Positions 6,096 to 13,641 of a stretch of DNA of 17,017 bases are shown here, piece after piece. A model generated the notes under the pieces. That model saw nothing but the letters and a program-made list of their open reading frames with translations. It was not told the DNA's origin and searched no databases. A program made the translations under genes and the position numbers. Numbering within the stretch: position 1 is the stretch's first letter; every line of letters starts with the position of its first letter. The DNA lies in NCBI GenBank assembly GCA_964636275.1, contig CAZWRN010000024.1, forward strand, positions 1 to 17,017. Direction: 5' to 3'. Source of the DNA: CAZWRN01 sp964636275. GTDB taxonomy: Bacteria > Patescibacteriota > Microgenomatia > Daviesbacterales > UBA10151.

Positions 6096-7775
6096 TTATT
6101 TATGAATTAAGAAATTATTTAAAACTAAGCAGTCCATTGGTGAATTTAGGTAGTCATCTAAGGCTTGTTCAGGAGTCTCCACAATAGGTTCTCCCTTAAT
6201 GTTAAAACTCGTATTTAATAAACAGGGAATTCCTGACACCGACTGGAATTTTTTTAGTAACTCATAAAATATCCCATCGTTTGCAGTCACAGTTTGGATC
6301 CGACAACTACCATCTTTATGAACGATCGCTGGGATAAATTTTTGCATATTTGGTTTTACCTGAAAACAAAAATTCATGTATGGGTAATCTACTTGGGAGG
6401 GTAAATCAAAAAAAAATTTGGCACTTGATTTAAGTATAGCTCCAGCAAAGGGTCGAAATAATTCTCTTCTTTTTACAAGATTGACCTTGTCTTTCATATT
6501 TAGAGATCTTGGCGAGGCCAGTATGGACCGGTGGCCCAAAGCTCGTGGTCCGAATTCCATTTTCCCCTGGCACCAGCCAATTATTTGTTGTTGCTCAAGA
6601 AGTAATGCAACCTGATCGGTCAATTGTCTTCTCGACGAATACTGGGTAAAAGGAATTTTTCTTCTTTTTAAAATTTGCTCTATCTCTGAGTCGGAGAATG
6701 AGCTCCCTAAAAACAAGTTGGTTTGGCTAGGGGTAAAGTTTTTTTTGAATACAGAGTGATATATAAACAAAGCGCAGCCAATGGCAGAACCACTATCCCC
6801 CGCAGCTCCAATGATAGAAACATTTTTAAAAGGGGTTTTATCAAAAATTTTGCCATTTGCTAATGCATTCAGAGCTATTCCGCCAGAAAGACAGAGGTTT
6901 TTTACCTGAACAGTTTGGTAGAGATTGTTTAAAATTTTAAAGAGGATCATTTCTGTTACTTTTTGAATACTTGCAGCAATGTCTTTATGTTTTTTTAATA
7001 TTGGCTCATTTATTTTTCTGGGTTGACCCAGTTTTTTTTCGAATTTTCTGTTCCACATTTTAGACTGATATGGGAAACCGAAATAATCAATTTTGATCTC
7101 AAAACTGCCATCCTCTTTCAGATCAATTAGATCCAAAATGTTGTCCACATAGATAGGTTTTCCGTAAGCAGATAGTCCCATTACTTTATACTCATCTTCA
7201 TTGACTTTAAATCCTAAAAAACTTGTAAAAGTAGAATACAATAACCCTAATGAGTGGGGGAAATTTAGGCTTTTATGCCTAGTTATTTTACCTTGCTTCG
7301 CTGACCACAATACAGTCGTTTCATACTCTCCTACTCCATCAGCCGTCAATATTGCCGCATTTTTATAAGGAGAAAAGAAATAGCTTGCAGCGGCATGAGA
7401 TAAATGATGAGGGATAAAAAAAATAGGAATTTCTCCGAATTCTTTTTTAATTATTGCCTCGACTTTAATTTTTTGATTAATCCATTCAGGAATACCATCC
7501 AAAAAAAACTTCAGTGACCAGGGAAAAGTTATAACAAAATTCTCTAAAATTCTTTCGAATTTCAGTAATGGTTTTTCATAATAAGAAACATAATTGATAT
7601 CCTCTGCTTTAAGATTATTGTCCTTTAAACACCGTTTGAGAGCTAAATAAGGGAAATTGTTATCATGCTTAATTCGCGAAAACCTTTCCTCTTCTGCTGC
7701 CCATAGAACTTTTCCATTTTCAATCAAAGCCACAGCACTATCGTGATAAAAAGCTGATATACCTATTATCTTCAT
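6096..7775 (-). CDS. NodU/CmcH-family carbamoyltransferase
   Basis: The 559-aa protein has the two-domain layout of O-carbamoyltransferases such as NodU, CmcH, TobZ and SxtI. The N-terminal TsaD/Kae1-like part has GISAFYHDSA (with H11), AAEEERFSRIKHD (26-38), HHLSHAA (123-129), TADGVGE (144-150), KVMGLSAYG (197-205) and LSGGIALN (296-303). The C-terminal domain has GKMEFGPRALGHRSILA (404-420), RPFA (441-444) and NTSFN (521-525). These enzymes make carbamoyl-adenylate from carbamoyl phosphate and ATP and transfer the carbamoyl group to a hydroxyl, often on a sugar. All recognisable active-site motifs are present. It starts 2 nt after the SxtJ-like gene, in a tight cassette with two small membrane proteins. 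The acceptor is unknown; a surface glycan is a reasonable guess, since a polysaccharide exporter lies at 11-13 kb. Confidence 0.95.
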   Translation of the reverse strand: MKIIGISAFYHDSAVALIENGKVLWAAEEERFSRIKHDNNFPYLALKRCLKDNNLKAEDINYVSYYEKPLLKFERILENFVITFPWSLKFFLDGIPEWINQKIKVEAIIKKEFGEIPIFFIPHHLSHAAASYFFSPYKNAAILTADGVGEYETTVLWSAKQGKITRHKSLNFPHSLGLLYSTFTSFLGFKVNEDEYKVMGLSAYGKPIYVDNILDLIDLKEDGSFEIKIDYFGFPYQSKMWNRKFEKKLGQPRKINEPILKKHKDIAASIQKVTEMILFKILNNLYQTVQVKNLCLSGGIALNALANGKIFDKTPFKNVSIIGAAGDSGSAIGCALFIYHSVFKKNFTPSQTNLFLGSSFSDSEIEQILKRRKIPFTQYSSRRQLTDQVALLLEQQQIIGWCQGKMEFGPRALGHRSILASPRSLNMKDKVNLVKRRELFRPFAGAILKSSAKFFFDLPSQVDYPYMNFCFQVKPNMQKFIPAIVHKDGSCRIQTVTANDGIFYELLKKFQSVSGIPCLLNTSFNIKGEPIVETPEQALDDYLNSPMDCLVLNNFLIHK

Positions 7776-7777
7776 AT

Positions 7778-7978
7778 TTAATAAGGTGATGAATGCTCCT
7801 CTCTTTCACCAGGTCTTACCTCAATCCAGAATGTTTTTTTTATAGTTTTTGGTTTAAATATTTGAAATAAATGCAAAAAAAATGAAGTTAGACCAACTGG
7901 AATAAAATAAAAAATAATTAGAATTATGTCCACAGTTACCTGATTACTGAGTTTAATTAATTTTTTTAAAAAGGTCAT
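7778..7978 (-). CDS. Small membrane protein resembling the C-terminal half of SxtJ
   Basis: The 66-aa protein has one long hydrophobic segment (about 16-40), then a basic stretch (KPKTIKKTFW) and a polar tail ending EEHSSPY. The pattern of a helix with a Pro-Gly turn (YFIPVGLTSFFLHLFQIF), a basic stretch, then TFWIE and a polar tail recalls the C-terminal half of SxtJ-family proteins. Those are usually about 130 aa, so this would be a short version. SxtJ-like genes commonly sit beside carbamoyltransferase genes and their function is unknown. Its ATG overlaps the stop of the preceding 49-aa gene (ATGA), and its stop lies 2 nt from the carbamoyltransferase ATG, so the three are surely cotranslated. 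The family call is from memory and context. Confidence 0.65.
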   Translation of the reverse strand: MTFLKKLIKLSNQVTVDIILIIFYFIPVGLTSFFLHLFQIFKPKTIKKTFWIEVRPGEREEHSSPY

Positions 7979-8124
7979 ATCAAAGGATATAAAAAAATTG
8001 GAACAGGAGAAATTTGAGCACTAATTATTAATAACCCAAATATACAAAATAATAATATCAGCGGAATCAGCCATACTTTATTTGATTTTCTCATCAAAAT
8101 GATTAGCTGTTTAATTGCTTCCAT
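7975..8124 (-). CDS. 49-aa membrane protein, DUF5989 (SxtK-like) candidate
   Basis: A short ORF runs from the ATG at 8124 to the TGA ending at 7975 and encodes 49 aa. It has about 16 mostly polar and basic residues (MEAIKQLIILMRKSNK), one membrane helix (VWLIPLILLFCIFGLLIIS) and a short tail with SPVPIFLYPLI. The layout, a basic helix, K(V/W)WL-P, a helix, then a P-F/I-x-Y tail, is that of DUF5989 proteins, about 50 aa long, which are encoded next to carbamoyltransferases. It overlaps the next gene by 4 nt, which supports real translation. The role is unknown; it may anchor or help the carbamoyltransferase at the membrane (inference). Confidence 0.72.
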   Translation of the reverse strand: MEAIKQLIILMRKSNKVWLIPLILLFCIFGLLIISAQISPVPIFLYPLI

Positions 8125-8174
8125 AAATGTTCATGTTATTAAAACACAGATTTATAAGAGATGAAAGAATTAAA

Positions 8175-8534
8175 TCACTCTTCTGCCGAAGTAATTGGAT
8201 CTATTGTTTGATGGATAGATTCTGCCGCCAAAAAAACAGCTCTCATGACTGAAGGGACTCCACTGTGGTTTCCAAGTGGTGACTCTAGTATTGCTCTGGT
8301 TTGACCTGGGATATCACGAACTCTTTCAGCCTCAAATGCTGGTTTGCTACTATTTATGGATGGATTGATATCAGGCCTGATAGCCTCTGCAGAATGGGGA
8401 AACCTGTCACCTGTTTGAGCATAAACCGTCTGGGATAAAACAAAAAATGCCGCTAAAGCCCCGAGTAAAGGCCGGGAAAATTTTCTCCCGATACCTATAG
8501 CTTTTTCAATTGAACCTTCTTTGTGGCGGTTCAT
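8175..8534 (-). CDS. Small secreted hypothetical protein
   Basis: The 119-aa product starts with a long basic n-region (to about residue 21), a hydrophobic core (LLGALAAFFVLSQ) and a likely signal peptidase I site VYA|QT after residue 39. The mature part of about 80 aa is polar with no Cys and no recognisable domain, so I cannot assign a function. A near-ideal promoter ends 6 nt before the ATG and predicts a leaderless mRNA. The gene is 50 bp upstream of the carbamoylation cassette on the same strand and could be cotranscribed with it; no terminator is visible in that gap. Confidence 0.65.
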   Translation of the reverse strand: MNRHKEGSIEKAIGIGRKFSRPLLGALAAFFVLSQTVYAQTGDRFPHSAEAIRPDINPSINSSKPAFEAERVRDIPGQTRAILESPLGNHSGVPSVMRAVFLAAESIHQTIDPITSAEE

Positions 8535-8540
8535 ACTTAT

Positions 8541-8569
8541 ATAATATCAAACTATAAGACTACTGTCAA
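8541..8569 (-). promoter_or_regulatory. Strong promoter with predicted leaderless start
   Basis: On the minus strand a perfect -35 TTGACA (8564-8569), a 17-nt spacer and -10 TATTAT (8541-8546) are followed by 6 nt and then the ATG at 8534. Transcription is therefore expected to begin at or within a base of the A of ATG. It drives the secreted protein gene and possibly the carbamoylation cassette. Confidence 0.8.
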
Positions 8570-8707
8570 AGATTGCGCTAAATTTGTTCTACCTGTTAAA
8601 AAAACTCAAATTTTGAAAATGTTTTTCAAGAAAGATGAAGTTAGTAAAAACTCGGGTGGAGATCAAGGAAACAGAATGATCAGCTGGTTTTCTCATTCAA
8701 TAACCGA

Positions 8708-8722
8708 TATAACATTGTTATA
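8708..8722. repeat. Perfect 15-bp palindrome in the divergent intergenic region
   Basis: TATAACA-T-TGTTATA is a perfect inverted repeat around one central base. It lies near the middle of the 327-bp gap (8535-8861) between the two divergent promoters. It has no following T-run, so it is not a terminator; an operator for a dimeric regulator is possible. Besides the two promoters and this palindrome I see no convincing gene or RNA in the gap. Confidence 0.45.
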
Positions 8723-8825
8723 AACTAATATCTCTAAATTCACAATACCCCAATTAATATCAAATGGCCATATCTATCGTTAATCGTTTTATTCAGCCTG
8801 ATGAAGATCTATTTTTGTATAAAAC

Positions 8826-8856
8826 TTGACTTCAATAGTCCCAACTTGGTTACAAT
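8826..8856 (+). promoter_or_regulatory. Promoter of the duplicated-domain surface protein
   Basis: TTGACT (8826-8831) lies 19 nt upstream of TACAAT (8851-8856), and the ATG at 8862 follows 5 nt later. The spacer is slightly long, but both hexamers are good. A leaderless or nearly leaderless mRNA is predicted. Confidence 0.65.
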
Positions 8857-8861
8857 AGTGT

Positions 8862-9998
8862 ATGGATCCCAATCCCAGAACAAATGCAAATTCAAATACA
8901 TCATTGCAACCAACACCGCCCTTGGATTCATCTACTGGGCCATTATCCCAGTCGGATACAGTTGTTTATATGAACCAAAATAATAAAAATTCTCATTCAA
9001 ATCTTTTAGCGGGAATTTTCGTTGGATTTTTAGCATTAATAATCGCAGGAATTATAGCAATTCAAATTTACCAACCTCAGTTATTGGCATCATTGATTAT
9101 AAAGTTTAATCGTCCCTCTTCTACACCTTTGCCTATTCCTTCGGTTCAGCCTAGCCCATTGGCAGAAGAATCTCCAAATACAGGCCAGACCAAGATTGCT
9201 TTTGAAACGGCAAAAAAAGTAATAGATGCAGTTGATCTGAATGATAAATCTCTGGTTGTAGCCGATCTGCTCTATGCTTATCGTGGCCAAATTGTAGATT
9301 TAAAGGAAATAGGTAATAAACAATTTCAATTTACAACTGATAAACAAATAGCTGGTTTGCCAAATAAATGGAATTTTAATGACCAAATTAGCTTTTACTA
9401 TCTTCCGGGTTTTGCAAAAGCCTCTTATCAAGATTTGAAGATTGGAAGTAAAGTCTTCTTAACAACTTCTTTTGGGATTAAAGAGGATCAACCATTTAAA
9501 CGTGTAAATGAATTTGGGCTCATATATGTGGGATTGCTTAATTCTTCAAGTGAACTTTTTCTGCCTGCTCAACCGACAGACACTGCCAACGATGCCAGCA
9601 ACCTATCCAATCTGAAACCAATTGAGGTAAAAGATGTATCTACAAAAATTGCCCTGGATAATGCTAAAAACGTTATGGCTCAGATTGATCTATCTGATGA
9701 TAATGTTGAGCGTTTTAATTTACTGTATGTATACAAAGGAACCATAACCGATTTGAAAAAAATGACTGATCAAAAGTATCAAATTACTACTGATACTAAA
9801 GTAGCTGGTTTACCCGATACGTGGACATTTGATGAGCAAATTAATGTTTTACAGCTGCCAAATTTCGAGGTAGTAGAAAAGAGTAAATTAAAAATCGGAG
9901 ATAAAGTACGAGTTGGTATTTACTTTGTTGTAAAAGGAAATCGAAATTATGAAACCCCAAATCAATTTGTTTTAACCAGCATATCTATTTATCCTTAA
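8862..9998 (+). CDS. Membrane-anchored protein with two copies of an unknown domain
   Basis: The 378-aa protein has a Pro/Asn/Ser-rich N-terminus of about 46 residues, one membrane helix (about 48-70), a Pro/Ser linker and two tandem copies of a domain of about 114 aa (110-223 and 261-374). Copies align over KIA..(T/N)AK.V...(I/V)DL, DLLYAYRGQIVDLK versus NLLYVYKGTITDLK, then QFTTDKQIAGLPNKWNF versus QITTDTKVAGLPDTWTF, and DLKIGSKV versus KLKIGDKV. The YxGxIxDL pattern and beta-rich sequence suggest an OB- or barrel-like fold, but I recognise no family. The domains should face outside. Its 3' end overlaps the convergent Cys/His-rich gene by 4 nt. Duplication is seen directly; function is unknown. 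Confidence 0.88.
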   Translation: MDPNPRTNANSNTSLQPTPPLDSSTGPLSQSDTVVYMNQNNKNSHSNLLAGIFVGFLALIIAGIIAIQIYQPQLLASLIIKFNRPSSTPLPIPSVQPSPLAEESPNTGQTKIAFETAKKVIDAVDLNDKSLVVADLLYAYRGQIVDLKEIGNKQFQFTTDKQIAGLPNKWNFNDQISFYYLPGFAKASYQDLKIGSKVFLTTSFGIKEDQPFKRVNEFGLIYVGLLNSSSELFLPAQPTDTANDASNLSNLKPIEVKDVSTKIALDNAKNVMAQIDLSDDNVERFNLLYVYKGTITDLKKMTDQKYQITTDTKVAGLPDTWTFDEQINVLQLPNFEVVEKSKLKIGDKVRVGIYFVVKGNRNYETPNQFVLTSISIYP

Positions 9999-11113
9999 TT
10001 TGTTTTTTTACCAGTCAGGCATATTTTTTCTAGACTTGGATCTTTGATATCTGAACATATAGATTGATTTTTATTATTTGGTCCAGCATTCCCGATTTTG
10101 ATCCCTTCATTGGCAGAATAAAGACATCTTCCACCGAATTCCCCTGCCCATTTTTGACAAACTTCAATAATTTGAGCCAAATTGCTTTTATAATGAAAAG
10201 GCAAAAATAAAATTGCCATCATGTCGATACAAGACTGTTTCATCTGACTAGTTCTTAATTTTTTACACTCGTTAAATCCTCCTTCTAAATCGGTCTTATT
10301 TTTTAACATATATGATTCTCCGACAAATCCTGCACAAATTCGGCCTTCTTCATCATTAAATTGGTTGCAAAGCTCTTGCATGGAATTTTCCTGAACAGGA
10401 GTATCCACTTCTGACAAAAAATCAGAATATTTATAAGTTTCTTCCATAAATACACCCCTTAAACATGCATTTCGCATCCAAATTTGAGATGTTTTATGAC
10501 AATCCTGCCGAGCGGGGTCAATTTCACTATCATGTAGGTACATAAGTGCATGACCAATGCCGTGGAAACATTCTTCAGCTTTTGATCCATGGTGGGTATG
10601 AAGGTCATCCTCCATCATCTGCATGCCATAATATTCTCCGCAGACAGTTTTCATAAGTTGTTCAGTGGGGGTGGATTGGTTCATTTTGAAGTATCCTCTA
10701 AATACTCCATGCATATAGCCATCAAAACCATCAGTATTAATATCCTGATCAGACATATATGGTTCGATATAGGCTAATGACTGATGAAGATCGGTTGTTT
10801 TGTAGTAAGACGCCTCTCCAACTTTATGTAATACCATATGGGTTAAACCAAACCCCCATTTAGGTAAAACATTTTTCTTTACGTATTCGATCGCATCTTC
10901 AGTCCCTTTGTCCATCACAATTTTTTGAACTAAAGTTGAATAGCAGGCATATCTTTGGTTGAAAATGCATGGGTTCAAATGGAATAAATATAATATGTAA
11001 AATATAAAAATCAGTACTAAAATACCTGAGGTTATAATTAGGTATTTAGAGATTGCTTTTATTCTTTCTCTTCGATGCTGCAATGAGTTTAAAATATATC
11101 GCAGATTTTTCAC
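9995..11113 (-). CDS. Membrane-anchored Cys/His-rich protein, unrecognised family (copy 1)
   Basis: The 372-aa protein starts at GTG, which is supported by a TATGAT hexamer 6 nt upstream. It has a basic N-terminus, one membrane helix (about 24-45) and a large exported domain with about 15 Cys. Ordered motifs are CYSTL (57-61), LTHMVLHKVGE (H92, H96), YMHGVFRG (H135), ECFHGIGHAL (C182, H184, H188), ACLRGVFMEE (C217, E224) and ICAGFVGESY (260 onward). The gene at 14840-16060 shows the same motifs in the same order, so the two are related. Paired HxxxH and CxHxxGH motifs with conserved Glu suggest a metal site, and the many Cys suggest disulfides in an exported protein; both are inference. I do not recognise the family and assign no reaction. 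Confidence 0.85.
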   Translation of the reverse strand: MKNLRYILNSLQHRRERIKAISKYLIITSGILVLIFIFYILYLFHLNPCIFNQRYACYSTLVQKIVMDKGTEDAIEYVKKNVLPKWGFGLTHMVLHKVGEASYYKTTDLHQSLAYIEPYMSDQDINTDGFDGYMHGVFRGYFKMNQSTPTEQLMKTVCGEYYGMQMMEDDLHTHHGSKAEECFHGIGHALMYLHDSEIDPARQDCHKTSQIWMRNACLRGVFMEETYKYSDFLSEVDTPVQENSMQELCNQFNDEEGRICAGFVGESYMLKNKTDLEGGFNECKKLRTSQMKQSCIDMMAILFLPFHYKSNLAQIIEVCQKWAGEFGGRCLYSANEGIKIGNAGPNNKNQSICSDIKDPSLEKICLTGKKTN

Positions 11114-11119
11114 AAATTT

Positions 11120-11125
11120 ATCATA
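11120..11125 (-). promoter_or_regulatory. -10 element for the Cys/His-rich gene, copy 1
   Basis: TATGAT on the minus strand ends 6 nt before the GTG at 11113, the same geometry as other genes here. No good -35 is visible. This spacing is the main support for the GTG start. Confidence 0.45.
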
Positions 11126-11133
11126 CAGGTAAA

Positions 11134-11162
11134 TTTACTTTTGGGGAAGTATTCTTTAATAT
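11134..11162 (+). promoter_or_regulatory. Promoter of the ABC exporter operon
   Basis: TTTACT (11134-11139), a 17-nt spacer and TAATAT (11157-11162) precede the ATG at 11175 by 12 nt, leaving a leader of about 5 nt. It overlaps the divergent promoter region of the Cys/His-rich gene, so the two may be co-regulated. Confidence 0.5.
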
Positions 11163-11174
11163 ACTCTCATCTTT

Positions 11175-12005
11175 ATGTTTAAAAATAAAAAAAATACCAT
11201 CTTTCGTCCTGATACCAATTTATATGAGTATTTAGTATCAATAACTGAGAATAAATATTTATTATCTTTTTTTATATTACGAGACATTAAACTGCGTTAT
11301 AGACATTTTTTTATAGCTTTTTTTTGGTCTAGTATGCCACCGCTTTTGTTAAGTACTGTTTTCTCTATAACAGTTGGAAAAGTCATTGATACCCATCTAA
11401 AGGATATTCCTTATATTATATTTGCTTTTAGCGGTTTAATTTTTTGGAATCTTTTTTCATCAGTAGTCAGCCGATCGAGCAATATTTTAATTCATAATAG
11501 TCAATTAATATCCAAACTTTATTTTCCTCGTGTACTTCTGCCGCTTTCATCAAGTGGTGTCGGGACTGCTGACTTCACCTGTTCATTAGTAGTGCTTCTC
11601 GGACTACTCATTTTTTTCAATATTTCAATCGGGTTTTCTCAGTTTCTCATTATCTTCCCAGCAGTTATTATCACTTTATTGTTTGGAAGTGGTATTGGTA
11701 TGTTATTTAGTGGTATTTATATTCAGTATAAAGATGTCCGCGAACTGCTTCCTTTAATTACCTCCGTACTTTTTTTTCTTACCCCGGTTATTTATCCGGT
11801 TAAACTTGTTTCTCATTATTACTACCCACTTTTGTATATAAACCCAATGATGGGAGTCATTGATACTGTTAGGTTGACTCTGTTTGGACCTGACTTTATA
11901 AATTGGAATGGGCTTCTTGTATCATCCATTAGTGCAGTCATTTTTTTTTGTATAGGACTTTTCTATTTTAGACAGATTGAAAAGGAGCTTGCGGATATAA
12001 TATGA
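11175..12005 (+). CDS. ABC-2 type polysaccharide exporter permease (Wzm/TagG-like)
   Basis: This 276-aa integral membrane protein has the ABC-2 permease layout. A cytoplasmic N-terminal stretch carries the amphipathic element LLSFFILRDIKLRYRHFFIAFFWSS (split by the interface helix). About six membrane helices follow, with a signature near the end, YINPMMGVIDTVRLTLFG. Relatives are Wzm, RfbD and TagG, which form the channel for export of lipid-linked O-antigen, teichoic acid or other glycans. The stop overlaps the ATG of the ATPase gene by 4 nt, giving a two-gene exporter. No glycosyltransferase is in the window, so the glycan cannot be named. Confidence 0.9.
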   Translation: MFKNKKNTIFRPDTNLYEYLVSITENKYLLSFFILRDIKLRYRHFFIAFFWSSMPPLLLSTVFSITVGKVIDTHLKDIPYIIFAFSGLIFWNLFSSVVSRSSNILIHNSQLISKLYFPRVLLPLSSSGVGTADFTCSLVVLLGLLIFFNISIGFSQFLIIFPAVIITLLFGSGIGMLFSGIYIQYKDVRELLPLITSVLFFLTPVIYPVKLVSHYYYPLLYINPMMGVIDTVRLTLFGPDFINWNGLLVSSISAVIFFCIGLFYFRQIEKELADII

Positions 12006-12817
12006 CAGTATTAAAAGTACAAAATGTTAGTAAAGTCTACCAGATTCCGCCTCAAAAGAGGGGAAACCAAAAATCTGTTAAAGATGATCTTGCCCATCTA
12101 GTCCAGCATCCTTTTAAAATCTTCTCGAGGCTTGTTAATTTATCTAAACGTCCCTCAGTAAAAAAAACTACTGAAATCCCTTTCAAAGCTTTGGATGGTG
12201 TTAATTTTTCTCTACAATCAGGTGAAGTTCTTGGGATTATAGGGTTCAATGGATCCGGTAAAACTACTTTACTTAAAATATTATCCGGTATTACCCGGCC
12301 AACCTCGGGAAAAGTGACTTTAAAAGGACGCTTTGCATCACTTCTTGCAGTTGGACTAGGTTTTCATAACGACCTGTCGGGTCGAGAGAATATTTACCTG
12401 AATGGAGCTATTTTAGGTTTTAAAAAAAAGGAGTTAGAAAAAGAGATCCCCGACATTATTGACTTTGCTGATATTGGACAGTTTATAGATACACCGGTCA
12501 AATTTTATTCTTCTGGTATGTACTTACGTCTAGCATTTTCGATTGCTACCTCTCGCTGTCTGAATCCTGATATTTTATTTATTGATGAAGTTTTATCGGT
12601 AGGAGATTTAGCCTTCCAAAAAAAATCTTTGAAACGAATTAAAAAAATGGTCAGAAATTATAAAACGACTATAGTTATAGTTAGTCATAATATGGAAATC
12701 ATTAAAGAACTATCAAACCGTTGTTTATGGCTGGATCATGGAAAAATTAAAATGATTGGAAAATCTGCAGAGGTGATAAAAGAATTTGAAAAAATAAGTC
12801 AAAAAAGTATTAAATAG
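12002..12817 (+). CDS. ABC transporter ATPase for polysaccharide export (Wzt/TagH-like)
   Basis: The 271-aa ATPase has Walker A GFNGSGKT (81-88), the family mark GFHNDLSGRENIYLNG (120-135), signature YSSGMYLRLAFS (169-180), Walker B ILFIDE (191-196), the D-loop SVGD (199-202) and the switch His in SHN (229). The N-terminal insertion of about 40 residues (18-60) before the Walker A region is typical of polysaccharide exporters. There is no C-terminal carbohydrate-binding domain as in O9a Wzt, so it is closer to the KpsT/TagH-like short form in that respect. It works with the permease encoded just upstream, at the cytoplasmic face. Its last 8 nt overlap the convergent Tat-signal gene. Confidence 0.95.
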   Translation: MTVLKVQNVSKVYQIPPQKRGNQKSVKDDLAHLVQHPFKIFSRLVNLSKRPSVKKTTEIPFKALDGVNFSLQSGEVLGIIGFNGSGKTTLLKILSGITRPTSGKVTLKGRFASLLAVGLGFHNDLSGRENIYLNGAILGFKKKELEKEIPDIIDFADIGQFIDTPVKFYSSGMYLRLAFSIATSRCLNPDILFIDEVLSVGDLAFQKKSLKRIKKMVRNYKTTIVIVSHNMEIIKELSNRCLWLDHGKIKMIGKSAEVIKEFEKISQKSIK

Positions 12818-13574
12818 CTCTGGGAGCAATAACAGCACATTCAGTAATTACGGCTTCAGGGGTATTTCTGTATTTATAAACCAGAACAAACGAGTCTTGA
12901 CCGACATCAGCTGTTGGTTTTGGAAGTTCAACTTGTTTTCTAAGCCTTCCATCTGTGCCAAATACTCCAAACGTTTTACCATCATTTCCAAACATCATGG
13001 CTAAATTAATAACTTTTGGCCCTTCAGGCAATTCTTCAATTGTTGTTTCAGCAACTGGTGGTTTTGTAAAATCATTTCCTGAGCGGACCATAGCAACTAA
13101 ACTATTTTTTCTAGCTTCTATCATAGAAATAGTTTGATCTGGGGATTCTGGGCCTCCATATATAATACCAGCTGTTTCACCATACATATACATAGTAGCT
13201 GTAATAATACTCCATGGCCTTTCTTGTATTCTTGTCCCTCGGATAACAGGGCCGTACACGCTTTCTCCATTAATCTGGTCAGGGGTTACCGGTGCATCTG
13301 GGGTTACATATATTCTTCTTTCAACTTCTTCACCGGCAAATGAAAATGTAGGGGTCGTAGATCCCAGTATGTCCGGAGTTAACATCGGGAAAGCTGTTGA
13401 TGACACATCTTTAAAAGGAATTTTTGCACTTTGGCCATCAGGAGCCGCTGATACATTTAAAGGTACAAGAATACTCGGGCCAAAAATCATTACCCCCCCG
13501 GCAAATCCTGCAGCCTGACCTGCACGTTTCATCCAACCCCTTCTGGATAATACCTCTGGGTGCCGACTGTTCAT
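12810..13574 (-). CDS. Secreted hypothetical protein with twin-arginine signal
   Basis: The 254-aa protein starts with SRRGWMK (10-16), a good twin-arginine (Tat) motif, followed by a Gly/Ala-rich weakly hydrophobic core and a likely cleavage site near VSAA (41-44). The mature domain (about 210 aa) is beta-rich, with YVTPDAPVTPDQINGESVYG and MMFGNDGKTFGVFGTDGRLR among the recognisable stretches, and has one Cys near the end. I do not recognise the domain. A Tat signal implies export in folded form, often with a cofactor, but no cofactor motif is evident. It has its own promoter a few bases upstream and sits between the ABC exporter and the S41 protease. Its 3' end overlaps the ATPase gene by 8 nt. 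Confidence 0.82.
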   Translation of the reverse strand: MNSRHPEVLSRRGWMKRAGQAAGFAGGVMIFGPSILVPLNVSAAPDGQSAKIPFKDVSSTAFPMLTPDILGSTTPTFSFAGEEVERRIYVTPDAPVTPDQINGESVYGPVIRGTRIQERPWSIITATMYMYGETAGIIYGGPESPDQTISMIEARKNSLVAMVRSGNDFTKPPVAETTIEELPEGPKVINLAMMFGNDGKTFGVFGTDGRLRKQVELPKPTADVGQDSFVLVYKYRNTPEAVITECAVIAPRAI

Positions 13575-13585
13575 ATTATAGGATA

Positions 13586-13614
13586 ATTATATCTCTCGGT
13601 ATTTTATAAGTCAA
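13586..13614 (-). promoter_or_regulatory. Promoter of the Tat-signal protein gene
   Basis: On the minus strand TTGACT (13609-13614), a 17-nt spacer and a perfect TATAAT (13586-13591) precede the ATG at 13574 by 11 nt, giving a leader of about 5 nt. A second TATAAT (13575-13580) abuts the ATG and is probably too close to use. Confidence 0.75.
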
Positions 13615-13641
13615 TATGAACTATGTTCCTAGCCAGTTAAA

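Noticed and set aside
8619..8723. Short plus-strand ORF of 34 codons (ATG at 8619), extendable upstream to a GTG at 8523
   Set aside because: The codons look protein-like, but there is no clear promoter or ribosome site. The extended form runs through the promoter of the minus-strand gene, and the frame matches no family I know. It could be a gene remnant.
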